Of a stretch of DNA of 64,000 nucleotides, positions 10,792 to 21,299 are shown piece after piece (position 1 is the stretch's first letter; each line of letters begins with the position of its first letter). Where the stretch lies: positions 26,796-90,795 of the forward strand of contig JAUGWO010000123.1 in assembly GCA_049724395.1 (NCBI GenBank), in the 5' to 3' direction. The notes under the pieces were generated by a model, which had not been told where the DNA came from, did no database searches, and was given only the letters and a program-made list of their open reading frames with translations. Made by a program: the position numbers and the translations under genes. The stretch is from Spongospora subterranea f. sp. subterranea (Eukaryota > Endomyxa: Phytomyxea > Phytomyxea > Plasmodiophorida).

Positions 10792-12688
10792 TGCCTTTAT
10801 CGTGTAACTTGTTCGTTTCGGTGGCATTACGAGCTTGATGGATCGCCCTGACCGTGACACAGCTTGTGAACGACGAGCACGACACTACCTTCTTCACCAC
10901 CAGACCGGGGCTGTGCTACAGTACCAGGCTCAACATAAAAGTTGTTTACTAGAATCTCAATAAAACACCATGGTGTTGTTGTATTCGAATAGAACGCCAC
11001 GGTGCTATTTTCGGGTTAAGACGGTAGGCGTTTATATTGACGGGCACGATCGAGCTGATGTTTAGGAATATTTGCATACAGAGTTCATCCCATTCATGGA
11101 CTCACTCGAGGGTCGACGTCGCAGCTATATTGGTGACGATATGCAAGTCGAAATCGGGCCTGAGGATGTTTCACTACCGGAGATTCGCGTGGGTTTTCAT
11201 GCCGAGTCTGTGTATTACACAGCTGATGCTGAAAAGTTCTATTATTCCCATGTTGGTGATCAGGAATTACGTAAAAAAGGTCTCGGTTGAAGCCTGCACG
11301 TCTCCGATTTCATGTTCAAAAGATTGCGGATTCCATGATGTTAACAAACATGTGTCACCGATCCGTGATGAGTACATCAGGAGCACTGGAATGTGGCCAT
11401 CACTGACTAAATCTCGGGTTATTATCCATCCGGGTAAGAATTCCCGATTGTTGGTGGGACAACGAGCAGCTTTTGGCACAGGTCGCTCACCTACTCAATC
11501 TATTCGAGATGGCGTATCTAAAGGATGTTGCGTGCCTAATTTTCGATTGTTCGGCCAATCACGGAGCATTTGCTAAAGATGCTCTGGTGGCCAACAGCAT
11601 GAACGTGAATCCTGGGGGGTAAACAGGCCTCAATGCGCGTAACATCGTTTGTACACGCTTCGCAGCGCCATTTGTCTGTTGCACAGCAGGAATTGATTCA
11701 GCTAAATGATCTTCCCGGCGGATCATCCGCACTTCCCGTCAATGGCCAAGGGTATTCTTGCTGTTCTGCAAGAGCGTGGTCTGGCTGTCTCAGGCGAGAA
11801 CCTGGCAAAGCTGCGCGTTGAATGCAAGGCATCGGATGTATCGACGAACACGTTGCTGCTTGCATTCGATGATCAGTCTTGAGCCAGATTTCGTCAACGA
11901 GCAGTCCGCAATCAAGAAGTTGATGGCTAATCGTGGTCATTTGTGCCAGTTTCTGCCAAAATTTCAATTTTGTGAGCTGAATCCCATTGAGTGTGCGTGG
12001 GGTGATTCGAAGCGGAAATGTCGAGAAGAGTGCGACTGCAGTTGGGAAAATCTTAAGGCTCGCGTTCCCGATGTGCTTGGCGCCATCCCTATCTCACGAA
12101 TTTGCCAATGGTTCCGTCTCGAGGAACGCTTTCTGGACGCGTACAAATGTGGCCTTGACAGGGCGATTGGCTGATTTCGCAACGCGTAAGTATCGATCAC
12201 ATCGATGTCTCCCCGATTCGATTGCCGCCGAGAAGAACGAGCGTCGTGTTTCACGATTAGCGTCTGAATACAGGTCAAATGTTCTGACAAATCTGCTGGC
12301 CATCACATCACGGAATTCCCACGCTCAACGATCAGCGACTTTATTGCAGTGCAAACTTCTTCATGTTATATCTCTGGAAATAAAACTCTTCAGAAGTCGA
12401 TGTTTTGCTCATTGGAACCGGCTCGTCGAGATCTTTCATTTGCTGTATTTTGTTCTATACGAACACTTTTTTACCATAGTGCCAATTTAAAAAAGGGCCG
12501 TTTTTCAAATCGCTACTGCGTCATGGATTTTGTCCGTTGGCAAAAAACGAATTTTCGAATTGTTCTATCTGATGAGAGCTAAGACCTCCAGCCTCAAACG
12601 TTGAGTAATCTGTATATCAAAATCCATGAAACCGTGCCCCGCACCATACAAAAATATCGGTCGGATGAGTCGAGGCGCTATAGGCTTC

Positions 12689-13070
12689 TCACACTGTATC
12701 CAACCTAATTCGCTTGGCATATCCGCAGGGCCCATTCGCAGCAGTTTTGAAAATGCACTGCGAATATGCCCTGTTTTTTCTGTAGGCCCGTTTTAAACCA
12801 GGCATAAAATGGCTGCCAAACGCGCGACGGCAATCGCCACTGCGTCGAAACCGGTCCTGAGCGTCCCTGATTTTTGCACTGTGCGAGACTGTAAACAGAA
12901 ACAGTGCTAGCATTTCCTCGACATCCATGAATTTGGTAGGAGCCACACCTGCATGCACCATCCTGGGGAAATTCAACCACAGTATTTCGCTTGAGTTGAG
13001 CTGGACATTGAATGAGTTCAGTGTCAGGCTCTGTTGCGTCGAGTACATAAGGCTGGCACATATTTATCAA
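12689..13070 (-). pseudogene. HARBI1/PIF-like transposase fragment
   Basis: The minus-strand frame reads KFMDVEEMLALFLFTVSHSAK followed by AQDRFRRSGDCRRAFGSHF. This is the N-terminal helix-turn-helix pattern of Harbinger-type nucleases (compare VDEKVAMFL...RFQRSGETVSRHF in plant and animal copies). Only this N-terminal part is visible; the DDE domain is absent. It lies between other transposon relics. Confidence 0.55.
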
Positions 13071-13099
13071 CCTCTCGCGTTTATGCCGTTTTTTATGGT

Positions 13100-13790
13100 T
13101 TCAAACGGTCTGGCAGTTTCCCATTGCTGTTGTTATAGAATCTCAATCCATGATGAACAACATTTGGAGTTGTCATCACGTGTCGTTTACCACAAGGCAA
13201 CACCAACTCGGTTTTCGCATTCCCTCTGGTATGGATAAGATATTTCGACATGTTTTATTGATGAACCAACTTTTGATTTGGATTGACTACTTTTTGGCAC
13301 ATTCTCCAGCACCAGAATCGTTGTTGATCAGTTTTCGTTCGATGTCATTGAGTTTGCTCTTAAGCTGAACGCTTCACGATGCACTTTTTACCTACTTGAA
13401 GCCAAATATTGTGGAAAAGACCTATTCAGAACACGGCTGCCGTCATGATTCTTCAAGGATATCTGCATTCACCAACATGCCCGTTCCAAGCACCGCTGCT
13501 GATTTAAGAAATTTATATTGCGCATCTACATGTCTAAGTTCGCATGTTCCTGAATTCGAACCGCTCGTTCAGCCCCTCCGACAATAATTCGAAAACCTGA
13601 AGGCTGGAGCAAAGCAACGCAACAAGTTCGCTGTTCGTAAGATTTTGATACCTTTTTTTGGATGGGATTCAATCCATAAAGACTGCTTTAGAGCAACCAT
13701 CAAAGCAAGATCTCATTCTGTTCCTTTATCACTTGCAAAGAAGATTCAATTCGCTGTATAGAACATCTCTCAGGATGAATTTGCTCCCCT
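13100..13790 (+). pseudogene. Ty3/gypsy reverse transcriptase-RNase H fragment
   Basis: Broken plus-strand frames spell the core of a gypsy RT. MDKIFRHVLLMNQLLIWIDYFLAHSP (the box 20 residues in, LIWIDY, has a Tyr for the second catalytic Asp) lies at 13230-13310. It is followed by NMPVPSTAADLRNLYCAS (about 13477-13530) and an RNase H connection (GWDSIHKDCFRATIKA) at about 13660-13710. Many stops make it dead. It is distinct from the intact element at 14256-19237, which is on the other strand and diverged in sequence. Confidence 0.65.
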
Positions 13791-14255
13791 ATAACGCCTT
13801 CACCACTCCAACGAACCGGTTCAGATCCCGATAATTGTTCCGCCGTCTCCTAACGCGATCTCGGCCGGTTCCTCCAGATCACAATAGTCGCGAATGATGT
13901 TCAACATTTGTCGAGTGGCGCTGTCATTGACCCAAAGAAAATTTTCCTCAGAACTGTGTACTTGTTCCGTTCTTGCTTTTAAAGCATTTTCCTTTGGCGC
14001 CGGGACCTCCGACTATCTCTCGACCGGTTCTACAACGCCCCCACCCGTTATTCATGCAACGCTCTCCTTCACCGCCTCCTTGCTCTGCCGCTTGTCCTTT
14101 GGCGTTATCCCCAGAGTACGAAGAGATCCTCCTAAGTGCAACTTCAGAGTTCAATTGAAAAAAACTCGTTCTGCTTCTTGACTTTTCCTTGATCAATTTA
14201 TACAGTAGCTGTTCATCCTTGTTGGCGTCTTGCCATGTGGACTTAAATCGTATTG

Positions 14256-14360
14256 TGTGCAGGGTCCGGCTGACTATTAGGTTGGCAATAGTAAACAGAA
14301 CTGCTTTTATTCGGTAGCTTAAGTAGGTCCGTAAGTGCATTGGGGCTGCAGTTCTGTACA
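14256..14360 (-). repeat. 3' LTR of the gypsy element
   Basis: 105 bp, TG...CA ends, matches 19133-19237 except for one substitution. The minus-strand polypurine tract abuts it at 14361-14370. Confidence 0.95.
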
Positions 14361-14430
14361 TTCCCCCTGTCTAAAATGGTTAGTTCAGGTTGCTGCAGCA
14401 GGATATGGATAGTGGGTCTGTTCGGGCCTG

Positions 14431-17400
14431 TTAAAATTTTTTCAGAAGAACGGGAACATCATCTTTCAGGTTTTCGAGCGGCTCCCAAGTTGTATCCTGG
14501 GCTTCAAATCCACTCCACACAACTTGCACCTCGATGTCACCAGTGTTGTTGTTGCGCCGAATGTCTCGCAAATCTTCAACTACATAACCTTGTCCGTCAT
14601 GAGCTACTTGGTTGTACAGCTCTTCAGTTACGTTGAGGCTGGAATCGTCGTAAAGTTTCAGTCTTACCGCATGCACATTTTCAATGGCTTTTGTAATTAA
14701 GTCCTGAACTTGGTAAACATGATCATTCACGGTTCCTACGATTTGTGAAGGTCTCTGCCACGCTCCGCGAAGTTTATGCTGGGTGTTTCGATGAAGATTC
14801 GACGCAACTAGCACGTAATCGCCAATACAAAAATTCATAGGAATAACTTGCCGGCGTTTGGAATGTGTCCTGTGTGACTGTTGACGCTGAATCGTTACGT
14901 TTGATTCGACGTTTCGATGAATACGATCGCATGCGTCCCTCAGCTCGCATGTCATTTCGTTGATTGCTTCTGGGGTTAACGAAACTTCAGCAATCTTATC
15001 TAATCGTTCAATAAAAATAGTTGAGATTAAGGTAGATGGTTGTAGGCCAGTCATAATCGTAACAGGGGCATAGCCGATATGGGAGCGAACGCGGTGATTC
15101 AATGCCATATTGACCAATGGTAGGAGACAGGGCCAATCATGAAACGATAATCGGAACTCGGAGATAAGGGCACGTAGAACAAATAGGAGCAGCCTGTTGA
15201 CAACTTCTACTGATCCGTTTGCCCAAGGAGTATAAGCTGTCGTGAAATGATGGCTAATGTGAAGTCTTGAGCATAGATCGGACACCACTTGGTTCTTAAA
15301 GTGTGTGCCTTGGTCTGATACATGGGTAAAGACGATTCCGAATCTCTTGAACCAATCTATGAGTCCATGAACTGTAACGTAATGATCGGCTGATTCGCAG
15401 GGGATCAATTCAATAAATTGACTTAGATCGTCTTTTAACACCAGGACGTACTCGAAAGAATGTGAGTGGTTTTTCGGTACTTTTCCTATAAATAAAAAAT
15501 CGTAGTGGATGACCTGGTTGGGTCTGGATGCATGGATTGCATGGCCAAAGGGCCTTGGAACAACTTTTCCACGGAGACGAACACAATGGATACAGCGTTC
15601 AACTACGCTAGAAACGAATTCCTTCATGTTTTTCCACCAAAAAAATGATTCGATAGATTTGAGTGTTGGTTCTTTAGCTTGATGACCTGATAGGCCGCTG
15701 TGTGCAATTATGGAAATTCGGAGACGAAGATTGGAACCTGAATTGGTTGGGATCCACAACTTTCCTTCAGCGGTTTTCCATATCTGGTCGCTACCATCCC
15801 ACAGCAGTGATTGATTATCGATCGAGATGTTAGGTAGGTGTTGAGCATCAGAATGAGACAGATACGTTGCTTGAACTGTAGCAATTTCATGCAAAGATGG
15901 CCAGATGAAATTCTTCGAAATGGGTTGAATGAGGATTGGGGCCTTGAATGCTTTAAGTTGAGCGTCAATAGATATTTTTGACTTTCCCCATCGAGTAAAA
16001 AGATCTGCCCAAACATTCTCGTTTCCTTCAACATGTTCAATTATGTAAGGAATGTTTGCGAGTTGGAGTTGCCATCGCTCAAGTCGGTCCGCAGTATGCC
16101 GCGCGACATTGGTGCAGCGCTTCATTGGGTTGAATATATACATTAAATTCCGATGATCCGTATGAATTCGGACCGGGTTCGATCCTATCAAGAAATGACG
16201 AAGGCGGAATATACCTTCGATAATAGGATACGCTTCTTTTTCTATGATAGCCCATCTGAGGCTATTAGCGCGAAAAGTGCCAGAAAGGCATGCTAGCAAT
16301 TCGTGTCGTTGTTCGGTGAGCGGTAGATTTATATCTTCAGGAGGAATCTGTGTCAGGACAGCCGACCAAAAATCTTGAGAAGCATCGGGAAATAAGCATG
16401 TTAACCAGTCGCTTTTCGGATGAGCAAGCCTCGTAAGACCAGCAACACATTCCTTTATCATTTTGAAAGATTCTTGGTGTGATGCATTCCATCCAATATC
16501 TGCTAATCGGATACGTCGCAGCACGGTTTTCTTACAGCTTTGCACCGTTCGTGTAGTTGTCAGGAGGAGATCTTGGAGAGGATGTGTTAGTTCATTGAAA
16601 TTAGGTATACTCTTCCGAATCCAGTTTAGGGCACAGACGAATTGTTGTAGGTCATCGCCATGAATTGGGGGCTGCATGTCCAAAAGAGCTTGAATAAAAG
16701 AATTGTCATATGTGACTCCTTCAGGCGAAATGTTATGACCAGCCCATTTGACTGTTTCGGCATAAAGATTGCATCGATCGGGATTACATTTGATACCTCT
16801 TTTCGCCATTTCGAGAAGGACTTTGCTGAGCACAACCATATGTGTCATTGGAGAATTCTTGTTTGCATATGCTAGTACATCGTCAAGCCATAAGAGAGCG
16901 CATTTGTACAATAAATCACCCAAAACTTGTTGCATCCCTGATTGAAATGTTGCAACTGAGTCAATGATCCCTTGAATTAAGCGACGCGGTGTGAATACTG
17001 CTTCGTGCGTCATGAAAGAACACATTTCTTGGGAGTCTAAGTGCAATGGGAACTGCCAATAGCCTTTAAAACAATCTAATAAGATATACGATGTAGCATC
17101 ACGAAGATAACCTAAAATGATGTCTATATGAGGCATGGGCCAGATAATAGGCTCGATCTGCTTGTTGATTTCCACAGTGTCGACTGTCATCCTATAACCT
17201 CTTTTGTCAGGTTTTGGAATAACTAGGGCGGCGGAAGCGTCTCGACTCTGTGGGTTTCTGTAGATATAATTATTCTTTTCAAGTGCATTTGTATGCGCAT
17301 GCATGAATTCTTGGTATGGAATAGGATATCGACGGAGCTTACAGCGAAAATGCGTTGCACCAGGTTTACGATGTAGCTTCTGAGCAGAAACTTTAGCGGG

Positions 17401-19050
17401 AGGATCGTTTCCAAGACTCGTACGCCAAATATCATATCTTGAAACTAACGTAGTAAGTTCATTGCGCGTTGCTGGTATACCACTCTTTATCGCTCTATCC
17501 ACCATATTCTTGATAGCTGAATCAGTCTCAAACTTATCCTCATCTCCTATTGGAATAATGTAATCAAATCCAGGTTCAGGATACTCAGAATCATGTTCGG
17601 TCATTCGCTTTGACTGAATCGGTGCGCGATCACTGTCAGCGGGTTCATGTGGATCTGGGCCGATAGTAATGTTGTTTTCGCTGGCTTCTTTGAGGATCTC
17701 GTCCAGCAGGAGTTCGGGATCGATTCCTAGCTTTCGTAGTTCCGGCTTTCCAATAAGAACAGTCTCCATGTCTTCGTCCACGACGTTAACAGCAGTTGAC
17801 CGGAAATTTACGGTACCTGCTTTTGTTGATAACGTCAAATCTAAATATGCCACTTGCCTGATTGTTGCAAAACTATCGCTTGTAGCTAGTTTGCACTTTA
17901 GTGGTGGCGTGATTGTTTGAATCATGACTGGAACTTTATCAGTAACCATATCTAACATCCGGCGGCAGATAGTAGTCTTATAAGACCCATCGTCCAATTC
18001 GAACGGGAGGTGAATCTTATCCTGAATCAGCACACGGTTACTAACGCAATAATCAGATGTTGGGACAAGTTTCTTAGACTGCATATTTGCTTTCGTGAGG
18101 TTCAGCTTATCGAACGCGGCTTTGCGCTCCTCAGGGGTACATTTAGTGCATACTTGTAGCCAATGTTTTCCGCCACAATGTAGACAACCACCATCTGGAG
18201 GGTCTCGACTGCCATATCGCTTCAGTGACGCAGCTGAGATTACGCTATTATTCGGTTGTAAATTCGGCATGTTCGGTTTCAACGATTTGGACTTTTCGAT
18301 AGTTTTCATCGTGCGACTTTTCTGTCGTTCAGTGTCCGGGTGAGTGTTCAGTTGGTGTACTTCATGCTGTTGTTTCGCTTTTGATGTGAGCAAGTCAAAA
18401 AAATCAGCTTCATCGCTTTTCGCCTTTTGATGGTCGCCAAATGAGATCGCGTGCTCAATCATGTCGTGTAGGGTTGCTGGTCGAACTCCGGCACGTAGGT
18501 ATTTAATTTTTAGCTTGATTCCTTCGTCGTCCTTGAACACATGCTCTAGGCCGTTATCTGCAATAAAATCGTCAAATTTGGCGAAATAAGCTAGAACTCG
18601 TTCCGCAGGGTTTTTGAGTGACAGGTTCATGATGATTTGTTTCCTAATTGTAGCCTCGATATCTTCGTGGCAATGCTCAGTCGCTTGTTCTTGCAGCTTC
18701 TTAAGGTACACATCCAGGTCTGAATCCGTAAGCTGGTCAACTGGCTTTTTTAAAACATATTTGGATATTGCTTTGAGTTTGCTTAAGTCAAAGCTACTTT
18801 TCAGTGAGACGGGTTGGACTTTGTCGCCATGTAATTCCCTCCGTTCTGTGATTAGTGCCAGATACGATTCGCGTTCTCGGCGAAATACAGCGATCGCCTT
18901 GGGGTCAAAAGCCTTGATGATCGGTGGTTTTAAGGGAAAAAATATTGGTGTCTGGCCGGCTATGACATGCTCGGCTATGGATTCTGGTTGTGGATAGGCA
19001 GGGTTGGCACCCTGATCGGAGTCGGCGTCCATGCTCCTGGTTTGGGCCAT
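14431..19050 (-). CDS. gypsy Gag-Pol polyprotein with chromodomain
   Basis: One frame of 1,539 residues from ATG 19050. Gag occupies roughly 1-300 and ends with a short zinc knuckle, CLHCGGKHWLQVC (C289, C292, H296, C301; three residues before the His instead of the usual four). A protease-like region at about 345-450 has LDDGSYKTTI where DTG/DSG is expected. RT at about 590-760 has LLDCFKGYWQF and catalytic WLDD. RNase H follows (FPDASQDFW, RIHTDHRNLMY). The integrase has the H-H-C-C region (HSGLSGH, CIHC) and DDE residues in HYDFLF, SDQGTHFKN and NGSVEVVNR. The last 55 residues are a chromodomain (YVVEDLRDIRR, VQVVWSGF, DTTWEPLENL) that probably guides integration to modified chromatin. Gag and Pol are fused without a frameshift. 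All catalytic residues outside the protease look intact, so the copy may be active. Confidence 0.95.
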   Translation of the reverse strand: MAQTRSMDADSDQGANPAYPQPESIAEHVIAGQTPIFFPLKPPIIKAFDPKAIAVFRRERESYLALITERRELHGDKVQPVSLKSSFDLSKLKAISKYVLKKPVDQLTDSDLDVYLKKLQEQATEHCHEDIEATIRKQIIMNLSLKNPAERVLAYFAKFDDFIADNGLEHVFKDDEGIKLKIKYLRAGVRPATLHDMIEHAISFGDHQKAKSDEADFFDLLTSKAKQQHEVHQLNTHPDTERQKSRTMKTIEKSKSLKPNMPNLQPNNSVISAASLKRYGSRDPPDGGCLHCGGKHWLQVCTKCTPEERKAAFDKLNLTKANMQSKKLVPTSDYCVSNRVLIQDKIHLPFELDDGSYKTTICRRMLDMVTDKVPVMIQTITPPLKCKLATSDSFATIRQVAYLDLTLSTKAGTVNFRSTAVNVVDEDMETVLIGKPELRKLGIDPELLLDEILKEASENNITIGPDPHEPADSDRAPIQSKRMTEHDSEYPEPGFDYIIPIGDEDKFETDSAIKNMVDRAIKSGIPATRNELTTLVSRYDIWRTSLGNDPPAKVSAQKLHRKPGATHFRCKLRRYPIPYQEFMHAHTNALEKNNYIYRNPQSRDASAALVIPKPDKRGYRMTVDTVEINKQIEPIIWPMPHIDIILGYLRDATSYILLDCFKGYWQFPLHLDSQEMCSFMTHEAVFTPRRLIQGIIDSVATFQSGMQQVLGDLLYKCALLWLDDVLAYANKNSPMTHMVVLSKVLLEMAKRGIKCNPDRCNLYAETVKWAGHNISPEGVTYDNSFIQALLDMQPPIHGDDLQQFVCALNWIRKSIPNFNELTHPLQDLLLTTTRTVQSCKKTVLRRIRLADIGWNASHQESFKMIKECVAGLTRLAHPKSDWLTCLFPDASQDFWSAVLTQIPPEDINLPLTEQRHELLACLSGTFRANSLRWAIIEKEAYPIIEGIFRLRHFLIGSNPVRIHTDHRNLMYIFNPMKRCTNVARHTADRLERWQLQLANIPYIIEHVEGNENVWADLFTRWGKSKISIDAQLKAFKAPILIQPISKNFIWPSLHEIATVQATYLSHSDAQHLPNISIDNQSLLWDGSDQIWKTAEGKLWIPTNSGSNLRLRISIIAHSGLSGHQAKEPTLKSIESFFWWKNMKEFVSSVVERCIHCVRLRGKVVPRPFGHAIHASRPNQVIHYDFLFIGKVPKNHSHSFEYVLVLKDDLSQFIELIPCESADHYVTVHGLIDWFKRFGIVFTHVSDQGTHFKNQVVSDLCSRLHISHHFTTAYTPWANGSVEVVNRLLLFVLRALISEFRLSFHDWPCLLPLVNMALNHRVRSHIGYAPVTIMTGLQPSTLISTIFIERLDKIAEVSLTPEAINEMTCELRDACDRIHRNVESNVTIQRQQSHRTHSKRRQVIPMNFCIGDYVLVASNLHRNTQHKLRGAWQRPSQIVGTVNDHVYQVQDLITKAIENVHAVRLKLYDDSSLNVTEELYNQVAHDGQGYVVEDLRDIRRNNNTGDIEVQVVWSGFEAQDTTWEPLENLKDDVPVLLKKF

Positions 19051-19132
19051 GAACTTCGGGGCGTGGGTTTGTCGCCTGTTTGCAAGTTCATCTGGCAAAG
19101 CTAGATGCCAGGTAGTCTGCTATAAAACGTTT

Positions 19133-19237
19133 TGTGCAGGGTCCGGCTGACTATTAGGTTGGCAATAGTAAACAGAACTGCTTTTATTCAGTAGCTTAAG
19201 TAGGTCCGTAAGTGCATTGGGGCTGCAGTTCTGTACA
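19133..19237 (-). repeat. 5' LTR of the gypsy element
   Basis: 105 bp, nearly identical to 14256-14360. It is unusually short for a chromovirus. The first in-frame ATG of the polyprotein is 83 bp downstream. Confidence 0.95.
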
Positions 19238-21299
19238 GACAAAAAATCGAATTTGAATTCGTCCGATTGCCACAACGTGACGTTTGGACTGCATTCAACT
19301 CAGAAGCAACAACAACAGTACTGTTGCGACCAATATGGCTACCCTTTGACTCCAATTGGCCCTGTTTCTCTACTTTACAATCCTTAACCCAAACATTAAA
19401 GTCCCATATACTTCCAGTAGTAATGGAAACAAGTTAACCCCCGATATTGTCAGTTCGATGATGATTTTGATGCCATTGAAGTCATTTTCAAGAAATGCAA
19501 TAGGGTACTGTAATCAATTGCAGCAAAGAAAACCGAATTAACCATGTCTGTAATTATTAATCAATATTTGAAACTAAAGTTGCGGTATTGTAATTCAGCT
19601 CTTATCCATATCAAGTGTCTAACTACTTGACAGTGGGTCGAGTCTCAAAATGTGGACATGACAATTGTGTCCCATTTGGGATTTCACGCTCAGATTCTTC
19701 CCCATTTTTTTGAAAGCAAATACCTGGCAGTAGGGACTGGCATAAAGATTCATTTCAAGATATGATGCAATAATCGGAAGATGCCTGGCAGTAGGGACTG
19801 GCATAAAGAGAAGTGTTTGGAGGAGGTCATCGTTCCTGACCCAAAATCGAAGGCCATCAAAGTAGTCGTCGACAATCCGCTGAACAAAATAATACGCACC
19901 ACCCACGAGCCTTTCAGTAGCAAGTTCAAAGTAGTTTATCTAGGCAGCAGACGCAATCTCCAAACAACCAACAGCAATTGTGTTTGCTCGCTTACGTAAG
20001 ACAATGAATCATTGGGCCTACAGGGTCCATGATACGATTAATTTGTCAGCAAACTGATTTTCCATAATATGATAACACAGCAAGCATGTTACTCAGACAC
20101 CAAACCTTAATTGATTTATTGCAGTGTTAATGAAAAATGTCCTATGAGTTGCTTTTTTCGCTGCCCGACAAATGCACTGCGAGAGCGAGACCTGTTCAGG
20201 ACGATGGCAACGGTTTTCCAGGACGGCAAGTGCTTCCGATTATAATTGAGCGAGAATTATGTGTGAGACGGAGATGTGTTCAAAACTATGGCAATGCTGT
20301 GTCAGCGAGAGTGTTGAGCAAGATTGCGGTAGCAAAGCTTGGTTCAAACCAGAACGAGGATCTGGCTGAGCAGAAAAAAACGTCAACGGGAACGGAACGG
20401 CAAGAAATATCTCAAGTAGGATTCATTTGTAGAATTCGCGCCGATTGTCTCTTTTCAAAAATAGACAACACCATGTCGTGTACTGGCTTTGTCTCGTCTT
20501 GATCTCTCCTGGCTCCGATTCGCCCCGTAATTCCGATCCATCGGTTTTGTCCGAACGCAGAATGTTGCTGGAGAGGGTTTGACGTTTGCTGAATAGTCTG
20601 TTGTTGACTTGGCCACTGTCAGAAACCAGACCAACAGGTGAGTATCAATTTTGGACAAACGCGATGTTTTTTGTTTGTTGAGAATCGATTCTCTGTGGCT
20701 TGATGATGTCAAGAAAAATTGATTGTTAGCGGGAAATCTACACATGCAAGATCCGATTGCCCCTTAAAGATGGCGGTAAGCGTCGCCGTAACAGCAACCA
20801 AGAATACCTGTCAATAATGGAGGATGCTTACAACTTCGTTTGATGGAAGGCAAGGCGGCGAACAATCGTGGCGGGACAGAAGCTGTGTAGATCGGTTGGG
20901 CACCAGCACTGGATGAATAAAGACTTTGTCACGTTTTTGGACGGCAGGAACTGTCGAACTCGGTGATTTCGACTGCGAAACAATCCAGATGTTCGATGAT
21001 AAACTTGAGACATGTTGTCCATTTTAATCGCCAAAGCATAGCTCCCACTGTCCCTATAACTTGTTTTTCACCTTTGCCCTGCACAAGGATCGAATATTTC
21101 GATTGTAACCTGAGCTCCGAGAGAATATCATGAATTCTGCACTCAAAAGACGAGATGGCGAACCTGTGGCGGCAAGGCCATGGCGCAACCTGTGTGTTGG
21201 ACCGTGTTATTGTCCGTAGTCCGTAACGCTGCTCCGCCCTGCCCTTCTCCTCTGGCCTTCCCAACCATCGCTAATCGCCAGACTTGATCATCTCGCCGG
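19238..21299. other. intergenic region, no supported gene
   Basis: About 2 kb between the gypsy element and the CDK gene. The longest frames (20137-20502 +, 20455-20745 -) show no domain and no splice-consistent extension. A 26-bp direct repeat is listed separately. Confidence 0.45.
19723..19809. repeat. 26-bp direct repeat, two copies 61 bp apart
   Basis: CCTGGCAGTAGGGACTGGCA plus six further identical bases occurs at 19723-19748 and 19784-19809. The origin is unknown; it could be the trace of a local duplication. Confidence 0.8.

Larger units (their letters stand above)
9888..11025. mobile_element. 1.1 kb DNA element with terminal inverted repeats, inserted in a transposase
   Basis: The ends are inverted: the left end reads ACCATCTTAACCCGAAAATA and the right end, read inward, ACCGTCTTAACCCGAAAATA. 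Further inverted similarity continues inside, including palindromic CACCATGGTG blocks near 9998 and 10967. The flanking transposase codons rejoin cleanly: VNY before the element and GVYIDG after it. This shows a late insertion into the older relic. No clear target-site duplication can be fixed. The inside holds one reading frame on the minus strand and a 100-bp inverted repeat. The family is unknown. Confidence 0.75.
9500..12250 (+). pseudogene. decayed DDE transposase (fungal/oomycete-type), split by an insertion
   Basis: Pieces of one transposase are spread over three frames. The helix-rich N-terminal part (about 9600-9880) includes WVRRDFQAMAEERRRL and GVTTVNY. After the inserted element at 9888-11025 the reading resumes with GVYIDGHDRADV, then a catalytic-core stretch ending in FDCSANHGAFAKDALV and MNVNPGGKQASMR (11550-11640), then LPKFQFCELNPIECAWGDSK (about 11950-12010) and the C-terminal RKYRSHRCLPDS (about 12185-12220). 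The YIDGHDR / NHxAF / LPKFHxELNxIExxWG pattern is that of a DDE transposase-like family common in fungi and oomycetes. I recognise it from memory and cannot give a family name. Several stops and frameshifts make it non-functional. A second relic of the same family lies at 26050-27568. Confidence 0.72.
14256..19237 (-). mobile_element. intact Ty3/gypsy chromovirus LTR retrotransposon
   Basis: A 4,982-bp element bounded by two 105-bp LTRs that begin TG and end CA and differ at one base (14312 region, G against A). Transcription is on the minus strand: 5' LTR 19133-19237, polyprotein 19050-14431, a polypurine tract (ACAGGGGGAA, minus strand) directly before the 3' LTR at 14256-14360. The near-identical LTRs and the uninterrupted frame point to recent insertion. 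No TGG-type primer-binding site follows the 5' LTR, and no target-site duplication is found (TATTG at one flank, GACAA at the other). These two points are odd for such a young copy. Confidence 0.95.

Noticed and set aside
9998-10980. CACCATGGTG palindromes as protein-binding operators
   Set aside because: They lie in the inverted ends of the 9888-11025 element and are best explained as part of its terminal repeats.
20137-20502. 121-residue open frame upstream of the CDK gene
   Set aside because: No domain, no supporting splice sites, and internal short repeats in the DNA. Probably chance.
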